This document shows, in pieces, positions 1-8,255 of a stretch of DNA of 64,000 nt. The notes under the pieces were generated by a model, which did not search any database, was not told the origin of the DNA, and saw only the letters and a program-made list of their open reading frames with translations. Made by a program: the position numbers and the translations under genes. How positions within the stretch are numbered: position 1 is the stretch's first letter; every line of letters begins with the position of its first letter. The stretch spans positions 1-64,000 of the forward strand of contig NZ_QOKW01000024.1 of assembly GCF_008365375.1 (NCBI RefSeq), read 5' to 3'. The DNA comes from Roseomonas genomospecies 6. Lineage in GTDB: Bacteria; Pseudomonadota; Alphaproteobacteria; Azospirillales; Azospirillaceae.

Positions 1-81
1 AAGAGAAAACCCTCGTTCGACTTGCATGTGTTAGGCATGCCGCCAGCGTTCGTTCTGAGCCAGGATCAAACTCTCAGGTTC
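1..81 (-). rRNA. rrs: 16S ribosomal RNA, 5' end (partial)
   Basis: The minus strand reads AGAGTTTGATCCTGGCTCAG from position 74 downward, the universal 27F site near the 5' end of 16S rRNA, followed by the conserved GAACGAACGCTGGCGGCATGCC stretch (positions 58-36 on this strand, shown here only in part). Aligning that site with E. coli position 8 puts the mature 5' end near 81. The rest of the gene lies outside the window. The sequence is typical of alphaproteobacteria. Confidence 0.96.
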
Positions 82-372
82 AAGCTGGGCCCCCGATCCG
101 AAGACCGAGCCCACTTGACAGGGCCGCCCGAAGCGACCTCACCCAAGCTTTCGAAACTGTTCGTCTCTTACTGCTTGACCGAGATGCTCAAGCGACCCGC
201 GATGCCGGCTCCACCCGGAACCAACCCGCGGCCAACGGTCCATACCGCCGCCTGCGCATCCCTTCTCACAACACGGTATCAACGATTTCCAAGATCCCGC
301 GATCCTCAGGTCAGGACCGCTGCCCGTTCCGCGCTGCGCTACCGGGGTCCGGTGCGGCGCGTCGGGGCGCTG
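82..372 (-). other. rRNA operon leader (pre-16S)
   Basis: About 290 bases separate the mature 16S 5' end from the proximal promoter. No convincing ORF is seen. The segment is expected to be transcribed and removed during 16S maturation. I could not identify a clear boxA-type antitermination motif by eye. Confidence 0.6.
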
Positions 373-401
373 TATCTAGAAGCTTCGACTTGCTCTGTCA
401 A
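373..401 (-). promoter_or_regulatory. rRNA promoter P2 (proximal)
   Basis: On the minus strand TTGACA (401-396) and TAGATA (378-373) are separated by exactly 17 bases, a near-consensus sigma70 promoter pointing into the 16S gene. Expected transcription start is near 366. Confidence 0.75.
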
Positions 402-509
402 GCCTTTGTTTTCACGCCGGCCCAACGTTACTTCGTCTCACCTTCGGCACTTCTGCCGTTCCCTTGCCGCCGTCCCGCTTCTCAGCGGCCCCGGCGTCGT
501 GGGAGGCGG

Positions 510-575
510 GTTATAGGCGCCTCGGCCAAACCCAGCAAGAGGTTTTTTCAGCGGTGAGCGAATTTTTTGAAAAGG
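510..575 (-). promoter_or_regulatory. rRNA promoter P1 (distal) with UP-like element
   Basis: On the minus strand TTGCTG (538-533) and TATAAC (515-510) are separated by 17 bases. Just upstream, two A-tracts (about 569-564 and 548-543) spaced about two helical turns apart resemble an rRNA UP element that binds the alpha subunit C-terminal domain. Together with P2 this gives a tandem arrangement as in many rrn operons. Confidence 0.6.
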
Positions 576-584
576 GCCTTCAGA

Positions 585-800
585 TCAGGCCCGGACGGCC
601 TCGGCCCGGCGGCGACCGGACGGCTGGGGGGCGAAGCCGTCGCGCAGGAAGCGCTCAAGCTCGATCTCCTGCGCGCTCTTCGGCACCTGATCGATTGGGC
701 GGACATCGCAGCGCCCGTTCGCAGCGACCACGCGGAACAGCATGGCAGCGGCATGTCGCGGATTCTGACGGTTGCTCATCCCAATCGCTTCCCTGGTCAT
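585..800 (-). CDS. small hypothetical protein
   Basis: A 71-codon frame whose likely core begins at the internal ATG at 779 (residues MSNRQNPRHAAAM), preceded by AGGGAAG. The first ATG at 800 overlaps the stop of the upstream micro-ORF in an ATGA junction. The protein is basic, without signal peptide or membrane segment, and I recognise no family. It ends just before the rRNA promoter region. Amino-acid composition looks more natural than the overlapping shadow frames, but it could be non-coding. Confidence 0.45.
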   Translation of the reverse strand: MTREAIGMSNRQNPRHAAAMLFRVVAANGRCDVRPIDQVPKSAQEIELERFLRDGFAPQPSGRRRAEAVRA

Positions 801-868
801 CGGAGCGCCGTCACCCGAAGGGCCGGCACCACGATCCTGATTTTAATTGATTGTGATGTTTTTGCCAT
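797..868 (-). CDS. micro-ORF (23 aa), possible leader peptide
   Basis: An ATG at 868 is preceded at good distance by AAGGAGA, a strong ribosome binding site, and opens a 23-residue frame beginning MAKTSQSIKIRIV. Its TGA overlaps the ATG at 800 of the following small ORF, suggesting translational coupling. The first residues loosely resemble the start of ribosomal protein L33 but the rest does not. Function unknown; it may be a leader peptide or a remnant. Confidence 0.35.
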   Translation of the reverse strand: MAKTSQSIKIRIVVPALRVTALR

Positions 869-1034
869 AGCTTTTCGTCTCCTTGCCAAAAGAAAGTGGG
901 GAAGACGCTAAGGCAGGGAAATCGTTGGGAAAAGTAAGGCTGGAGCCGAGCTTTGGCGGTGTGAGAAAAAGAGGACGGGCGCCTTGCCTGCCGCCCGCCC
1001 CTCTTCATTCGAACACAAAGACTCCGCGGTGATC

Positions 1035-1074
1035 CGTTCAGGCGGCAAGCGATGCAGCCGAAGCCGCCTGAACG
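1035..1074 (-). terminator. strong hairpin after uxuA (possible terminator)
   Basis: A perfect 12-bp inverted repeat (CGTTCAGGCGGC at 1035-1046 with its complement at 1063-1074) sits 12 bases beyond the uxuA stop. No U-tract follows on the minus strand, so it may be a 3'-end stabiliser or a rho-assisted terminator rather than a classical intrinsic terminator. Confidence 0.5.
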
Positions 1075-1085
1075 TTCCCGCGTCG

Positions 1086-2282
1086 TCAGACCGGGAGTTG
1101 GCGCATCGAGGCCACGGCGGTCATCACGCCGCGAATTTCCGCCAGACCGCGCAGCCGCCCGATGGCCGGGTAGCCGGGATGGGTCTTTTTGCCCACGTCG
1201 TCCAGCAGCTCGTGCCCATGGTCGGGGCGGAAGGGGATGCGCCAGTTCGGGTTGCCGGCGTCCTTGCGGCGCTTCTGCTCCTCCAGCAGGGTGGTGACGA
1301 CCGACACCATGTCCACGTCGCCGCCCAGATGCTCGGCTTCCTGGAAGGAGCCGTCGGGGTCCTTCTTCACGTTGCGCAGGTGGGCGAAGGTGACCTTCGG
1401 GGCGAAGCGCTTGACCATGGCCGGCACGTCGTTCTTCGCCCCGGCGCCGAGCGAGCCGGTGCAGAAGGTGATGCCGTTGGCCTCCGAATCGATGACGTTG
1501 ACGATGAAGTCCAGGTCGTCCTCGTTGCTGACGATGCGCGGCAGGCCCATCAGCGGGCGCGGCGGGTCATCGGGGTGGATGCACATGCGGATGCCCACCT
1601 CCTCCGCGGTCGGGATCACCTCGCGCAGGAAACGGGCCAGCGTCTCGCGGAGCGCGCCGTGGCTCATGTCCTTGTAACGGTCGAGCATCTTGCGCAGGCC
1701 GGGAATGTCGTAGCGGTCGAAGGCGCCCGGCAGCCCGGCCATGATGTTGGCGAGCAGCCGCTTCTTGTCGTCCTCCGACGCCTTGTCGAACCAGGCGCGG
1801 GCGCGGGCCAGCACGTCGGGCGAATGGTCGTTCTCGGCGCCCGGGCGCTCCAGCATGAAGACGTCGAAGGCAGCGTGCTCATGGGCGTTGAAGCGCAGCG
1901 AGGTGCCGCCGCCCGGCACCGGCGCGGCGAGGTCGGTGCGGGTCCAGTCGAGGATCGGCATGAAGTTGTAGCAGACCGTCGTCACCCCGCAGGCCGCGAG
2001 GTTGCGCAGCGACTGGCGGTAGTTGTCGAACAGCGGGGTCAGGTCGCCCTCGCCGATCTTGATGGACTCATGGATCGGCAGGCTTTCCACCACGCTCCAG
2101 CGAAGGCCGAGCGAGGGGTCGGCGGCAATCATCGCCTTGCGCTCCTCGATCTCCTCGACCGACCAGACCACGCCGTAGGGGATCTGATGCAGGGCGGTGA
2201 CGATGCCGGTGGCGCCGGTCTGACGGATGTGGTTGAGCCGGATCACATCGTCCGGTCCGAACCAACGCCAAGTCTGTTCCAT
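1086..2282 (-). CDS. uxuA: mannonate dehydratase
   Basis: UxuA (EC 4.2.1.8) dehydrates D-mannonate to 2-keto-3-deoxygluconate (KDG) in glucuronate breakdown in the cytoplasm. The 398-residue product has the family's usual length. Characteristic stretches are present: WSVVESLPIHESIKIG near residue 65, the metal-site HPDDPPRP near residue 240, the FCTGSLG cysteine loop near residue 270 and FAHLRNVK near 305. It lies 70 bases after uxuB and is the last gene of the gntR-uxuB-uxuA operon. Identification is secure by motif; substrate is inferred from the uxuB/uxaC neighbours. Confidence 0.95.
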   Translation of the reverse strand: MEQTWRWFGPDDVIRLNHIRQTGATGIVTALHQIPYGVVWSVEEIEERKAMIAADPSLGLRWSVVESLPIHESIKIGEGDLTPLFDNYRQSLRNLAACGVTTVCYNFMPILDWTRTDLAAPVPGGGTSLRFNAHEHAAFDVFMLERPGAENDHSPDVLARARAWFDKASEDDKKRLLANIMAGLPGAFDRYDIPGLRKMLDRYKDMSHGALRETLARFLREVIPTAEEVGIRMCIHPDDPPRPLMGLPRIVSNEDDLDFIVNVIDSEANGITFCTGSLGAGAKNDVPAMVKRFAPKVTFAHLRNVKKDPDGSFQEAEHLGGDVDMVSVVTTLLEEQKRRKDAGNPNWRIPFRPDHGHELLDDVGKKTHPGYPAIGRLRGLAEIRGVMTAVASMRQLPV

Positions 2283-2352
2283 GGTCTGCTCCTTGAAGAA
2301 GAGTGCTGTGCCGGTTCCGGCAGGTTCCGATGGGGTGCGAGTAAGGGGCGCC

Positions 2353-3837
2353 TCAGCCCGCCGCCGATTGCGCGACGGATTGCACGACAGCGCGGGCGCC
2401 CTCGGCGTAGAGCCGGCGCAGAGCCTCGGTCACCGGGCCGGTGAAGCGCGGGTCGCGCGGCAGGTCGTCGCCGAAGACGGCGCTCAACCCGAACAGGGCG
2501 GTCGCCAGACGGTCGGCGTCCGGCCCGGCCTGCGCCGCCAGTTCGGCGAGCGTCGCCGCCATGGGGTCGCGCACGTCGATGGGGCGGCCCGCCTCGTCGG
2601 TGCCGGAGACGTAGCGCATCCAGGCCGCCACCCCCAGCGCCAGCCGGTCGATGGGCGCCCCGGCGGCCAGCCGGTCGCGGATGGTGCCGAGCAGCCGCTG
2701 CGGCAGCTTCTGCGTGCCGTCCATGGCGATCTGCCAGGTGCGGTGGCGCAGGGCCGGGTTGCGGAAGCGCTCGATCAGCGCGTCCTTGTAGCGGCCGAGG
2801 TCGGCGCCCGGCGGCATGCGCAGGGTCGGCCCGGACTCCTCGTCCATCAGGCCGCGGATCAGCCGGGCGAAGGACGGATCGGCCATGGTGTCCGACACCG
2901 TCTCGTAGCCGGCGAGGTAGCCGAGATAGGCGAGCGTGGAGTGGCTGCCGTTCAGCAGGCGCAGCTTCATCATTTCATAAGGATGGACGTCGGCGACCAG
3001 CTCCGCCCCTTCCAGCTCCCAGGCGGGGCGCCCGGTGGGGAAGCGGTCCTCGATCACCCACTGGGTGAAGGGCTCGGTCACCACCGGCCAGGAATCGCGC
3101 AGGCCCAGCCCGTCCGACACGCCGTCGCGGTCGGCGTCGGTGGTGGCCGGCACGATGCGGTCGACCATGCTGTTCGGGCAGGCCACGGTGTCGGCGAACC
3201 AAGCCCCCAGCGCCGGGTCGCGCAGCTCGGCGAAGCGGCGCAGAAGGCCCGCCGCGGTGTCACCGTTGCTGGGCAGGTTGTCGCAGCTCAGCACCGTGAA
3301 GGGCTCCACCCCCGCCGCGCGGCGCCGGATCAGAGCCTCCACCAGGAAGCCAGGCACGCTGCGCGGACGATCCGGGTTGGCGAGGTCGTGGACGATGTCC
3401 GGATGGGCCTCGTTCAGGGCGCCGGTCGCCGGGTCGTGGCAATAGCCCTTTTCCGTGACGGTCAGGGTCACGACGCGGACGGAGGGGCGGGTCAGCCGCT
3501 CCAGCACCGCGGCGGGGTCTTCCGGAGCGACCAGCAATTCGGTGACCGAGCCGATCACCCGCAGCCGCTCGCCCTCGGCGTCGCGCACCGCGACGGTGTA
3601 GAGGCCGCCCTGCGGGTCCAGCGCGTCGCGCGTGTCGGGGCTGCGCAGGCTGACCCCGACGATACCCCAGGGGCCGAAGGACCGGGCCAGAGCGTCGTCG
3701 GTGTAGACGGCCTGATGGGCACGGTGGAAGGCGCCGATGCCCAGATGGACAATTCCGGTGGTCAGCGCGGCACGGTCATAGCCGGGACGCTGCACGCCGG
3801 GGCGCAGCGAGGGCAGCGTGTCGGGGCTCAGGCGCAT
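2353..3837 (-). CDS. uxuB: fructuronate reductase / mannitol dehydrogenase family protein
   Basis: A long-chain NAD(H)-dependent polyol dehydrogenase. The product (494 aa) is close to E. coli UxuB length. The N-terminal Rossmann segment has VHLGIGAFHRAHQAVY near residue 30, the family signature, and the C-terminal half has LRLLNGSHSTLAYLG and the catalytic-lysine region DGTQKLPQRLLGTI. It should reduce D-fructuronate to D-mannonate, the substrate of the downstream uxuA. No uxaB-like tagaturonate reductase is visible here, so the enzyme might also serve that step. It starts 21 bases after the gntR stop. Confidence 0.9.
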   Translation of the reverse strand: MRLSPDTLPSLRPGVQRPGYDRAALTTGIVHLGIGAFHRAHQAVYTDDALARSFGPWGIVGVSLRSPDTRDALDPQGGLYTVAVRDAEGERLRVIGSVTELLVAPEDPAAVLERLTRPSVRVVTLTVTEKGYCHDPATGALNEAHPDIVHDLANPDRPRSVPGFLVEALIRRRAAGVEPFTVLSCDNLPSNGDTAAGLLRRFAELRDPALGAWFADTVACPNSMVDRIVPATTDADRDGVSDGLGLRDSWPVVTEPFTQWVIEDRFPTGRPAWELEGAELVADVHPYEMMKLRLLNGSHSTLAYLGYLAGYETVSDTMADPSFARLIRGLMDEESGPTLRMPPGADLGRYKDALIERFRNPALRHRTWQIAMDGTQKLPQRLLGTIRDRLAAGAPIDRLALGVAAWMRYVSGTDEAGRPIDVRDPMAATLAELAAQAGPDADRLATALFGLSAVFGDDLPRDPRFTGPVTEALRRLYAEGARAVVQSVAQSAAG

Positions 3838-3858
3838 GAAACACTCCGCATAAGGGCT

Positions 3859-4563
3859 TTACGTCTCGAAGAAGTGGCTGTTGGTTCGGGCGATCTCGTC
3901 CACCGCCGCGAAGACGGTGCGCAGATGGGAGCGCATGGCCTCCTCCGCGCCGTCGGGGTCGCGGGCGGCGACGCGGTCCACGATGCTCTGGTGCTCGCTG
4001 ACGATCTTCGCCGCCCAGCCTTCGCCATGCAGCGACAGGAATCGCACGCGGTCGAGCTGGGCCTTGACGGCGACCAGAAGGTCCCACACCGCCGGACGTC
4101 CGGCGATGCGCGCCAGTTCGGCGTGGGTGGCCTCGTCGAGGGCGAAGAACTCGGCATGGCGGTCGGGCAACATCGCCGCGCGGTGCGAGTCGAGAAGTCT
4201 GGTGAGCGAGGCGACGTCCGCCGCCTCCGCCCGCTCGGCGGCCAGACGCACGGTTCGGCATTCCAGGGTTTCGCGGATGAACTGGCTGTCCGACACGGCG
4301 CTGAGCTGGATCGGCGCCACGAAGGTGCCGACCTGCGGCACGATCCGCAGGAACCCCTCATCGGCCAGCCGGCGAAAGGCCTCGCGCACCGGGGTGCGGC
4401 TGACACCGTAACGGGCGGCCACGCGGGTTTCCGAAATCCCCTCGCCGGGCCGAATCTCCCCCGATAGCACGGCGGCGCGCAGAGCGTCGTAGACCCCTTG
4501 CAGGCGGGGGCCGCGGATATCGGTGGGGGCGGAGGAGGTCGGCGAGTCAATCATAGCGTCCAT
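3859..4563 (-). CDS. GntR-family (FadR/FCD) transcriptional regulator of hexuronate genes
   Basis: The N-terminal winged helix-turn-helix carries [29 protein letters not shown], here cited only by its ends (start SETRVAAR, end LADEGFL), followed by an all-helical FCD ligand domain. It is the first gene of an operon with uxuB and uxuA, so it is probably a UxuR/ExuR-like repressor responding to a hexuronate or pathway intermediate. The frame extends to 4749, but the ATG at 4578 lies inside the operator and above the predicted transcription start; ATG 4563 or 4554 is more plausible, on a very short leader without a clear ribosome binding site. Confidence 0.85.
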   Translation of the reverse strand: MDAMIDSPTSSAPTDIRGPRLQGVYDALRAAVLSGEIRPGEGISETRVAARYGVSRTPVREAFRRLADEGFLRIVPQVGTFVAPIQLSAVSDSQFIRETLECRTVRLAAERAEAADVASLTRLLDSHRAAMLPDRHAEFFALDEATHAELARIAGRPAVWDLLVAVKAQLDRVRFLSLHGEGWAAKIVSEHQSIVDRVAARDPDGAEEAMRSHLRTVFAAVDEIARTNSHFFET

Positions 4564-4574
4564 CGCGTCAACTT

Positions 4575-4610
4575 GCATACTAGTATGCCATTGCGGACGG
4601 AGGCTGGCAA
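4575..4610 (-). promoter_or_regulatory. promoter and palindromic operator of gntR-uxuB-uxuA
   Basis: A perfect 14-bp palindrome GCATACTAGTATGC (4575-4588) covers the -10 hexamer CATACT of a promoter whose -35 is TTGCCA (4610-4605), spacing 17. The palindrome belongs to the set found throughout this region, implying negative autoregulation by a GntR-type protein. Confidence 0.75.
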
Positions 4611-5026
4611 GGGGGTGGAGGGGCGGTGGCGGGGACAAGGTGCTGCGAAGGCAGGATGACGGGACGTCAGAACTCGTTGGCACCTCTGGCCATACGAGTA
4701 CCGAGCCCCTCTCCGAAGAGGATTTTCTGGGCAAAGCGGCGGAGATCAAAGCAAATCATAACAGTACGAATGAGGGTTCTGGAGGCACAGAGGTACAATC
4801 CGCAGTCAGGACCTGACTCATACTGGAAGTAGACGCAGCCTAATCGCTATATCTGCTTCGCTCTCATCGCGGTCACCAAGGCTGATTGCAGTTTTCTCGA
4901 TAGTAGACATTGCGGGTGCCAAATGGTAGGCCACGATTGGCCGCCCCGGTTGAGTGAGAGATTGCCTGATTCACGCAATGAAAATGATTTGTGGCAGACG
5001 TCGTTATAGAGGAGTGCGTCGTCGCC
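4611..5026. other. intergenic, edge of lower-GC insert
   Basis: No credible gene is seen here; the short frames present have no family resemblance. GC content falls noticeably from about 4740 onward, marking the left boundary of a region with different base composition that runs to about 6540. No flanking direct repeat, integrase or tRNA gene could be found by eye. Confidence 0.4.
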
Positions 5027-6208
5027 TCAGTCGCACAGGTCGAAGTAAGCCGGGTTCCCGTCCCAAGGCCAAAATCCGTTCTGACCGTCCCAATAATGGG
5101 TCCTCCCTTCTTTATCGGTTGAACGCTTTGCGCGCCAAACCGTATCCTCCTTCAGCATTGTGAGCGCGTTGGCGTCAAGCAAAGGAATCTCGGTCCCACG
5201 TTGCCCATATCCATCGTCTGAAACCGTCCTGCTGGGCAATTCCATGAGCAGCGCCGCGTGTTTCGTCTCTTTTAGGACCAGGGCGAATTTGTTGTAGATC
5301 ATGCCGAACCCACAGCGTGCTTGAACGACATGAGGACGGGTATTTTCGTGCACGTCGAGTAGAAGGCGTTCGACCGCGGACGGCGTCACCAGGGCCGATT
5401 TGTCTTTGATGATCCCATCCCGCGCGCTTTTGCACCACTCAGCGACGTCAGCCGCAGTACAGAGTTCCAGGGCGCCGGAGGTGCGCGCAGCAAATTTTGC
5501 CGCGGCGGGCTGATAGGACGACGTGGTGACAAAAAGGCTTCGTTGCGCCTTTTCCACACCTGCAACCCCCGACAGGGCTGCGACCGCTTCTAGGCCGATC
5601 CGGTTCTTCGGGGCGTACTTCTTAGCCTGAACCAGGGTGAGGATATCACCGATGGGATCGCGTTGCAGGAGGCGAATGTCGATGCCACCGTCTCCACGCC
5701 CCGGCCCCAACTCCGTTGTAAATCCCTGTGCCTGAAAGATGCGCGCCAGCAGAATCTCAAATTCTCGCCAGGAAAGGCGATGGAGGTCCTCCGGATGGCG
5801 GGCGAAATGGTCGTATAACTCTTCATAGATATCTGCAAAATCGGGTTGGACCAATCTACAGATCCACTCCCAATGATAGTAGTTGGCATAGGCATCGCAG
5901 CGAGGCCCTTCCGCTGGGTAGAAGTGGAGATTGGCCAAGCGCGCATGTTCGTAGTGAAAGCCGTGCGACTCCACAAGGTCAAAAAATTCTCCATCGAGGC
6001 ACCCATAGAGCGCATTGTCTGCAAAGGGCGAGCTAAAGTACAGAACGGACACCACTGGAATTTTCCCAGGTTCACTATCAACTTGCTCGGAGTATGTTTT
6101 AAAGCCGCAGTCAAACCAGATATCGTGACCCATAGCCCATTTCTGGATAGCCGCCTCTAGCCGACGGACATCTTGAGCGAGCGAGTGATCATCAAATGAT
6201 GATGCCAT
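5027..6208 (-). CDS. Mrr-like restriction endonuclease domain protein
   Basis: The 393-residue protein holds a PD-(D/E)XK nuclease core of the Mrr_cat type: LSWREFEILLARIF (residues 145-158), GDGGIDI with D177, and QAKKY with Q194 and K196, the D...QxK signature. An N-terminal part of about 130 residues and an aromatic C-terminal part are unassigned. Family members cut modified or foreign DNA without a cognate methylase, so a type IV-like defence role is likely but not proven. The start has TTAGGATTGTT ahead of it. Its GC content and codon use differ from the flanking sugar-acid genes, suggesting acquisition by transfer. It stands alone, with no helicase or methyltransferase nearby. Confidence 0.85.
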   Translation of the reverse strand: MASSFDDHSLAQDVRRLEAAIQKWAMGHDIWFDCGFKTYSEQVDSEPGKIPVVSVLYFSSPFADNALYGCLDGEFFDLVESHGFHYEHARLANLHFYPAEGPRCDAYANYYHWEWICRLVQPDFADIYEELYDHFARHPEDLHRLSWREFEILLARIFQAQGFTTELGPGRGDGGIDIRLLQRDPIGDILTLVQAKKYAPKNRIGLEAVAALSGVAGVEKAQRSLFVTTSSYQPAAAKFAARTSGALELCTAADVAEWCKSARDGIIKDKSALVTPSAVERLLLDVHENTRPHVVQARCGFGMIYNKFALVLKETKHAALLMELPSRTVSDDGYGQRGTEIPLLDANALTMLKEDTVWRAKRSTDKEGRTHYWDGQNGFWPWDGNPAYFDLCD

Positions 6209-6545
6209 AACAATCCTAAGAATTCAGTTATTAATGACCAATAATACTGTCGCTCCACGAGAGTAGAAACGGACTATACATGTAGTTACAGCAACCTTTC
6301 GTGCAGATTTAAACGTCCGCTCTCGCACGTTGCCTGCCCAAATCCGCTGGTCGGCAAACAGCCTAACACAGTCATACCATATCAGTAGAGGTAACGTCCG
6401 CTTCTGGCGATAGCGGACAGACAGCGCTCCCCTTCATTCACGCACGGCACCCCCGAATCTCTCACTAGGCTCAACAATCACCTTTTACCGCGCATCGGCG
6501 GCACTTCCCTCCATAAAAATGTTCGCCCCGCCCCCAAAATCAGGC
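6209..6545. other. AT-richer intergenic region, right edge of insert
   Basis: No gene seen. The segment contains the upstream region of the Mrr-like gene and two copies of AACGTCCGCT (6312-6321 and 6391-6400), the second followed by an inverted AGCGGAC. These may be remnants of a repeat or mobile element, but no transposase fragment is recognisable. Confidence 0.35.
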
Positions 6546-6575
6546 TTGCGCGCCACGCTGATATATTAATATGCT
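6546..6575 (+). promoter_or_regulatory. promoter and operator of gntR-kduD-kdgF-TRAP operon
   Basis: TTGCGC (6546-6551) and TATGCT (6570-6575) are 18 bases apart. The operator ATATATTAATATGC (6561-6574, with a perfect 10-bp core palindrome) overlaps the -10, the same geometry as at the other sites of this regulon. Confidence 0.7.
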
Positions 6576-6641
6576 CTTCCTCAAGGAACAGCACGGAACG
6601 GCCCCGCATGGGGCACGGGCCGGCGCATGGGGAGGACTGCA

Positions 6642-7466
6642 ATGGCTTCGACCTCCAGGCCCGGCCTGGACGCTCAACCGCCTGGAACCGCTTCGGAGAC
6701 CGTGCCCGGCAAGGCGCCTGGAAAGGTGCTTGGAACCGCCAAGGAACCGCGCCTGTCCGCCCGCGCCACGGCCACCACGGAGATCTACCGGTCGCTGCGC
6801 GGGGACATCGTGGCCATGCGGCGCAAGCCGGGGGAGCCGATCGTGGAGAAGCACGTCGCGGAGTCCTTCGGCGTCAGCCGCACCCCGGTGCGCGAGGCTC
6901 TGTTGCGGCTGGCCGACGACGGGCTGGTCGAAATCTTTCCGCAGTCCGGCACCTTCGTCGCCCGCATCCCGGTCGACGCCCTTCCCGAAGCGGTGGTGAT
7001 CCGCACCTCGCTGGAATGCACCGCGGTCCGCTACGCCGCTGTCCGTGCCGCGCGCAGCCAGATCGCAGCGCTGCGGGCCAACATCCTGCTTCAGCAGGAG
7101 ACGATGGCGGCGGGCGACCTCGACGGCTTTCACGAGGCGGACGAGGCGTTCCACCGCCTGATTTCCGAGATCGCCGGCTTCCCCGGCCTGTGGAGCATGT
7201 CCCAGCAGGTGAAGATGCAGGTGGACCGCTACCGCCGCCTGACCCTGCCGGAACCGGGCCGCATCCCGCATGTGCTGGCCGAACACGGCGGCATCGTGGA
7301 TGCCATCGCCGCGCGCGACCCAGCCGAGGCGGAGCGGCGGATGGCGACCCATCTCGGCGCGCTTCTGGACTCCGTGCCGGACACCCAGGGAGCCAACCCC
7401 TTCTTCTTCTCCGGCGCGCAGCCGGACGGCTTTTCGAAGACGAAGAAAGAAAGCACGCCGTCATGA
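6642..7466 (+). CDS. GntR-family (FadR/FCD) transcriptional regulator
   Basis: A winged-helix DNA-binding domain (about residues 40-105, including [20 protein letters not shown]) is followed by an FCD ligand domain with the metal-binding type HEADEAFH motif. The start at 6642 is chosen because GGGGAGGA lies 5 bases upstream; an ATG at 6627 lacks this. It overlaps kduD by ATGA. The protein is very similar to the regulator at 12814-13608 and less so to the one at 3859-4563, so three paralogous regulators share the region. It probably represses its own operon and perhaps others through the palindromes. Confidence 0.88.
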   Translation: MASTSRPGLDAQPPGTASETVPGKAPGKVLGTAKEPRLSARATATTEIYRSLRGDIVAMRRKPGEPIVEKHVAESFGVSRTPVREALLRLADDGLVEIFPQSGTFVARIPVDALPEAVVIRTSLECTAVRYAAVRAARSQIAALRANILLQQETMAAGDLDGFHEADEAFHRLISEIAGFPGLWSMSQQVKMQVDRYRRLTLPEPGRIPHVLAEHGGIVDAIAARDPAEAERRMATHLGALLDSVPDTQGANPFFFSGAQPDGFSKTKKESTPS

Positions 7467-8221
7467 CCAACCCCTTCGACCTTACCGGCAAGACCGCCCT
7501 GGTCACCGGCGCCAACGGCGGCATCGGGCAGGCCATCGCCGTCGCCCTGGCGCAGGCTGGGGCCGACATCGCCGTGGCCGGGCGCAGCCCGCCGGACGAG
7601 ACGCGCGCGCTGGTCGAAGGGCTGGGCCGCCGCTTCGCCGCGATCCCCGCCGACCTCTCCAGCCTCGCCCCGATCCCCGCCCTGATGGAAGAGGCGGTCG
7701 GCACCTTCGGCGGGCTGGACATCCTGGTGAACAACGCCGGGCTGATCCGCCGCGCCGACGCCGTGGACTTCACCGAGGCCGACTGGGACGCGGTGATGGA
7801 CGTGAACCTGAAGTCGGTCTTCTTCCTCTGCCAGGCCTTCGGGCGCTACGCGCTGGGCAACGGGCGGAAGGGCAAGATCATCAACGTCGCTTCCCTGCTG
7901 TCCTTCCAGGGCGGCATCCGCGTGGCCTCCTACACGGCGTCGAAAAGCGGCATCGCGGGGATCACCCGGCTGCTCGCCAACGAATGGGCGGGCAAGGGCA
8001 TCAACGTGAACGCCATCGCGCCGGGCTACGTCGCGACCAGCGTCACCACCGCGCTGCGCGCCGACGAGCGCCGCAACGCCGAAATTCTGGCCCGCATCCC
8101 CGCCGGACGCTGGAGCGAGCCCGCCGACATGGGCGGTCCCGCGGTGTTCCTGGCCTCCGATGCGTCCGATTACGTCCACGGCACGATCCTGCCGGTGGAC
8201 GGCGGCTGGCTCGCCCGCTGA
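7463..8221 (+). CDS. kduD: 2-dehydro-3-deoxy-D-gluconate 5-dehydrogenase (2-deoxy-D-gluconate 3-dehydrogenase)
   Basis: A 252-residue classical short-chain dehydrogenase with TGANGGIG (cofactor), NNAGLIRR, and the catalytic YTASK. The segments NNAGLIRR, SLLSFQGGIRV and the C-terminal VDGGWLAR are diagnostic of KduD, which interconverts 2,5-diketo-3-deoxygluconate and KDG in pectin/uronate breakdown. It begins within the stop of the regulator gene, indicating coupled translation. Confidence 0.93.
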   Translation: MTNPFDLTGKTALVTGANGGIGQAIAVALAQAGADIAVAGRSPPDETRALVEGLGRRFAAIPADLSSLAPIPALMEEAVGTFGGLDILVNNAGLIRRADAVDFTEADWDAVMDVNLKSVFFLCQAFGRYALGNGRKGKIINVASLLSFQGGIRVASYTASKSGIAGITRLLANEWAGKGINVNAIAPGYVATSVTTALRADERRNAEILARIPAGRWSEPADMGGPAVFLASDASDYVHGTILPVDGGWLAR

Positions 8222-8255
8222 GGGGGCCGCCGATGATTGTAAGGGGAAGACGAGG

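Noticed and set aside
2227-4467. 746-codon plus-strand frame across uxuB and the regulator
   Set aside because: Antisense to two recognised genes; no domain resemblance.
4523-4832. Short plus-strand ORFs over the gntR operator
   Set aside because: No ribosome binding site or family resemblance; they overlap the operator and the edge of the insert.
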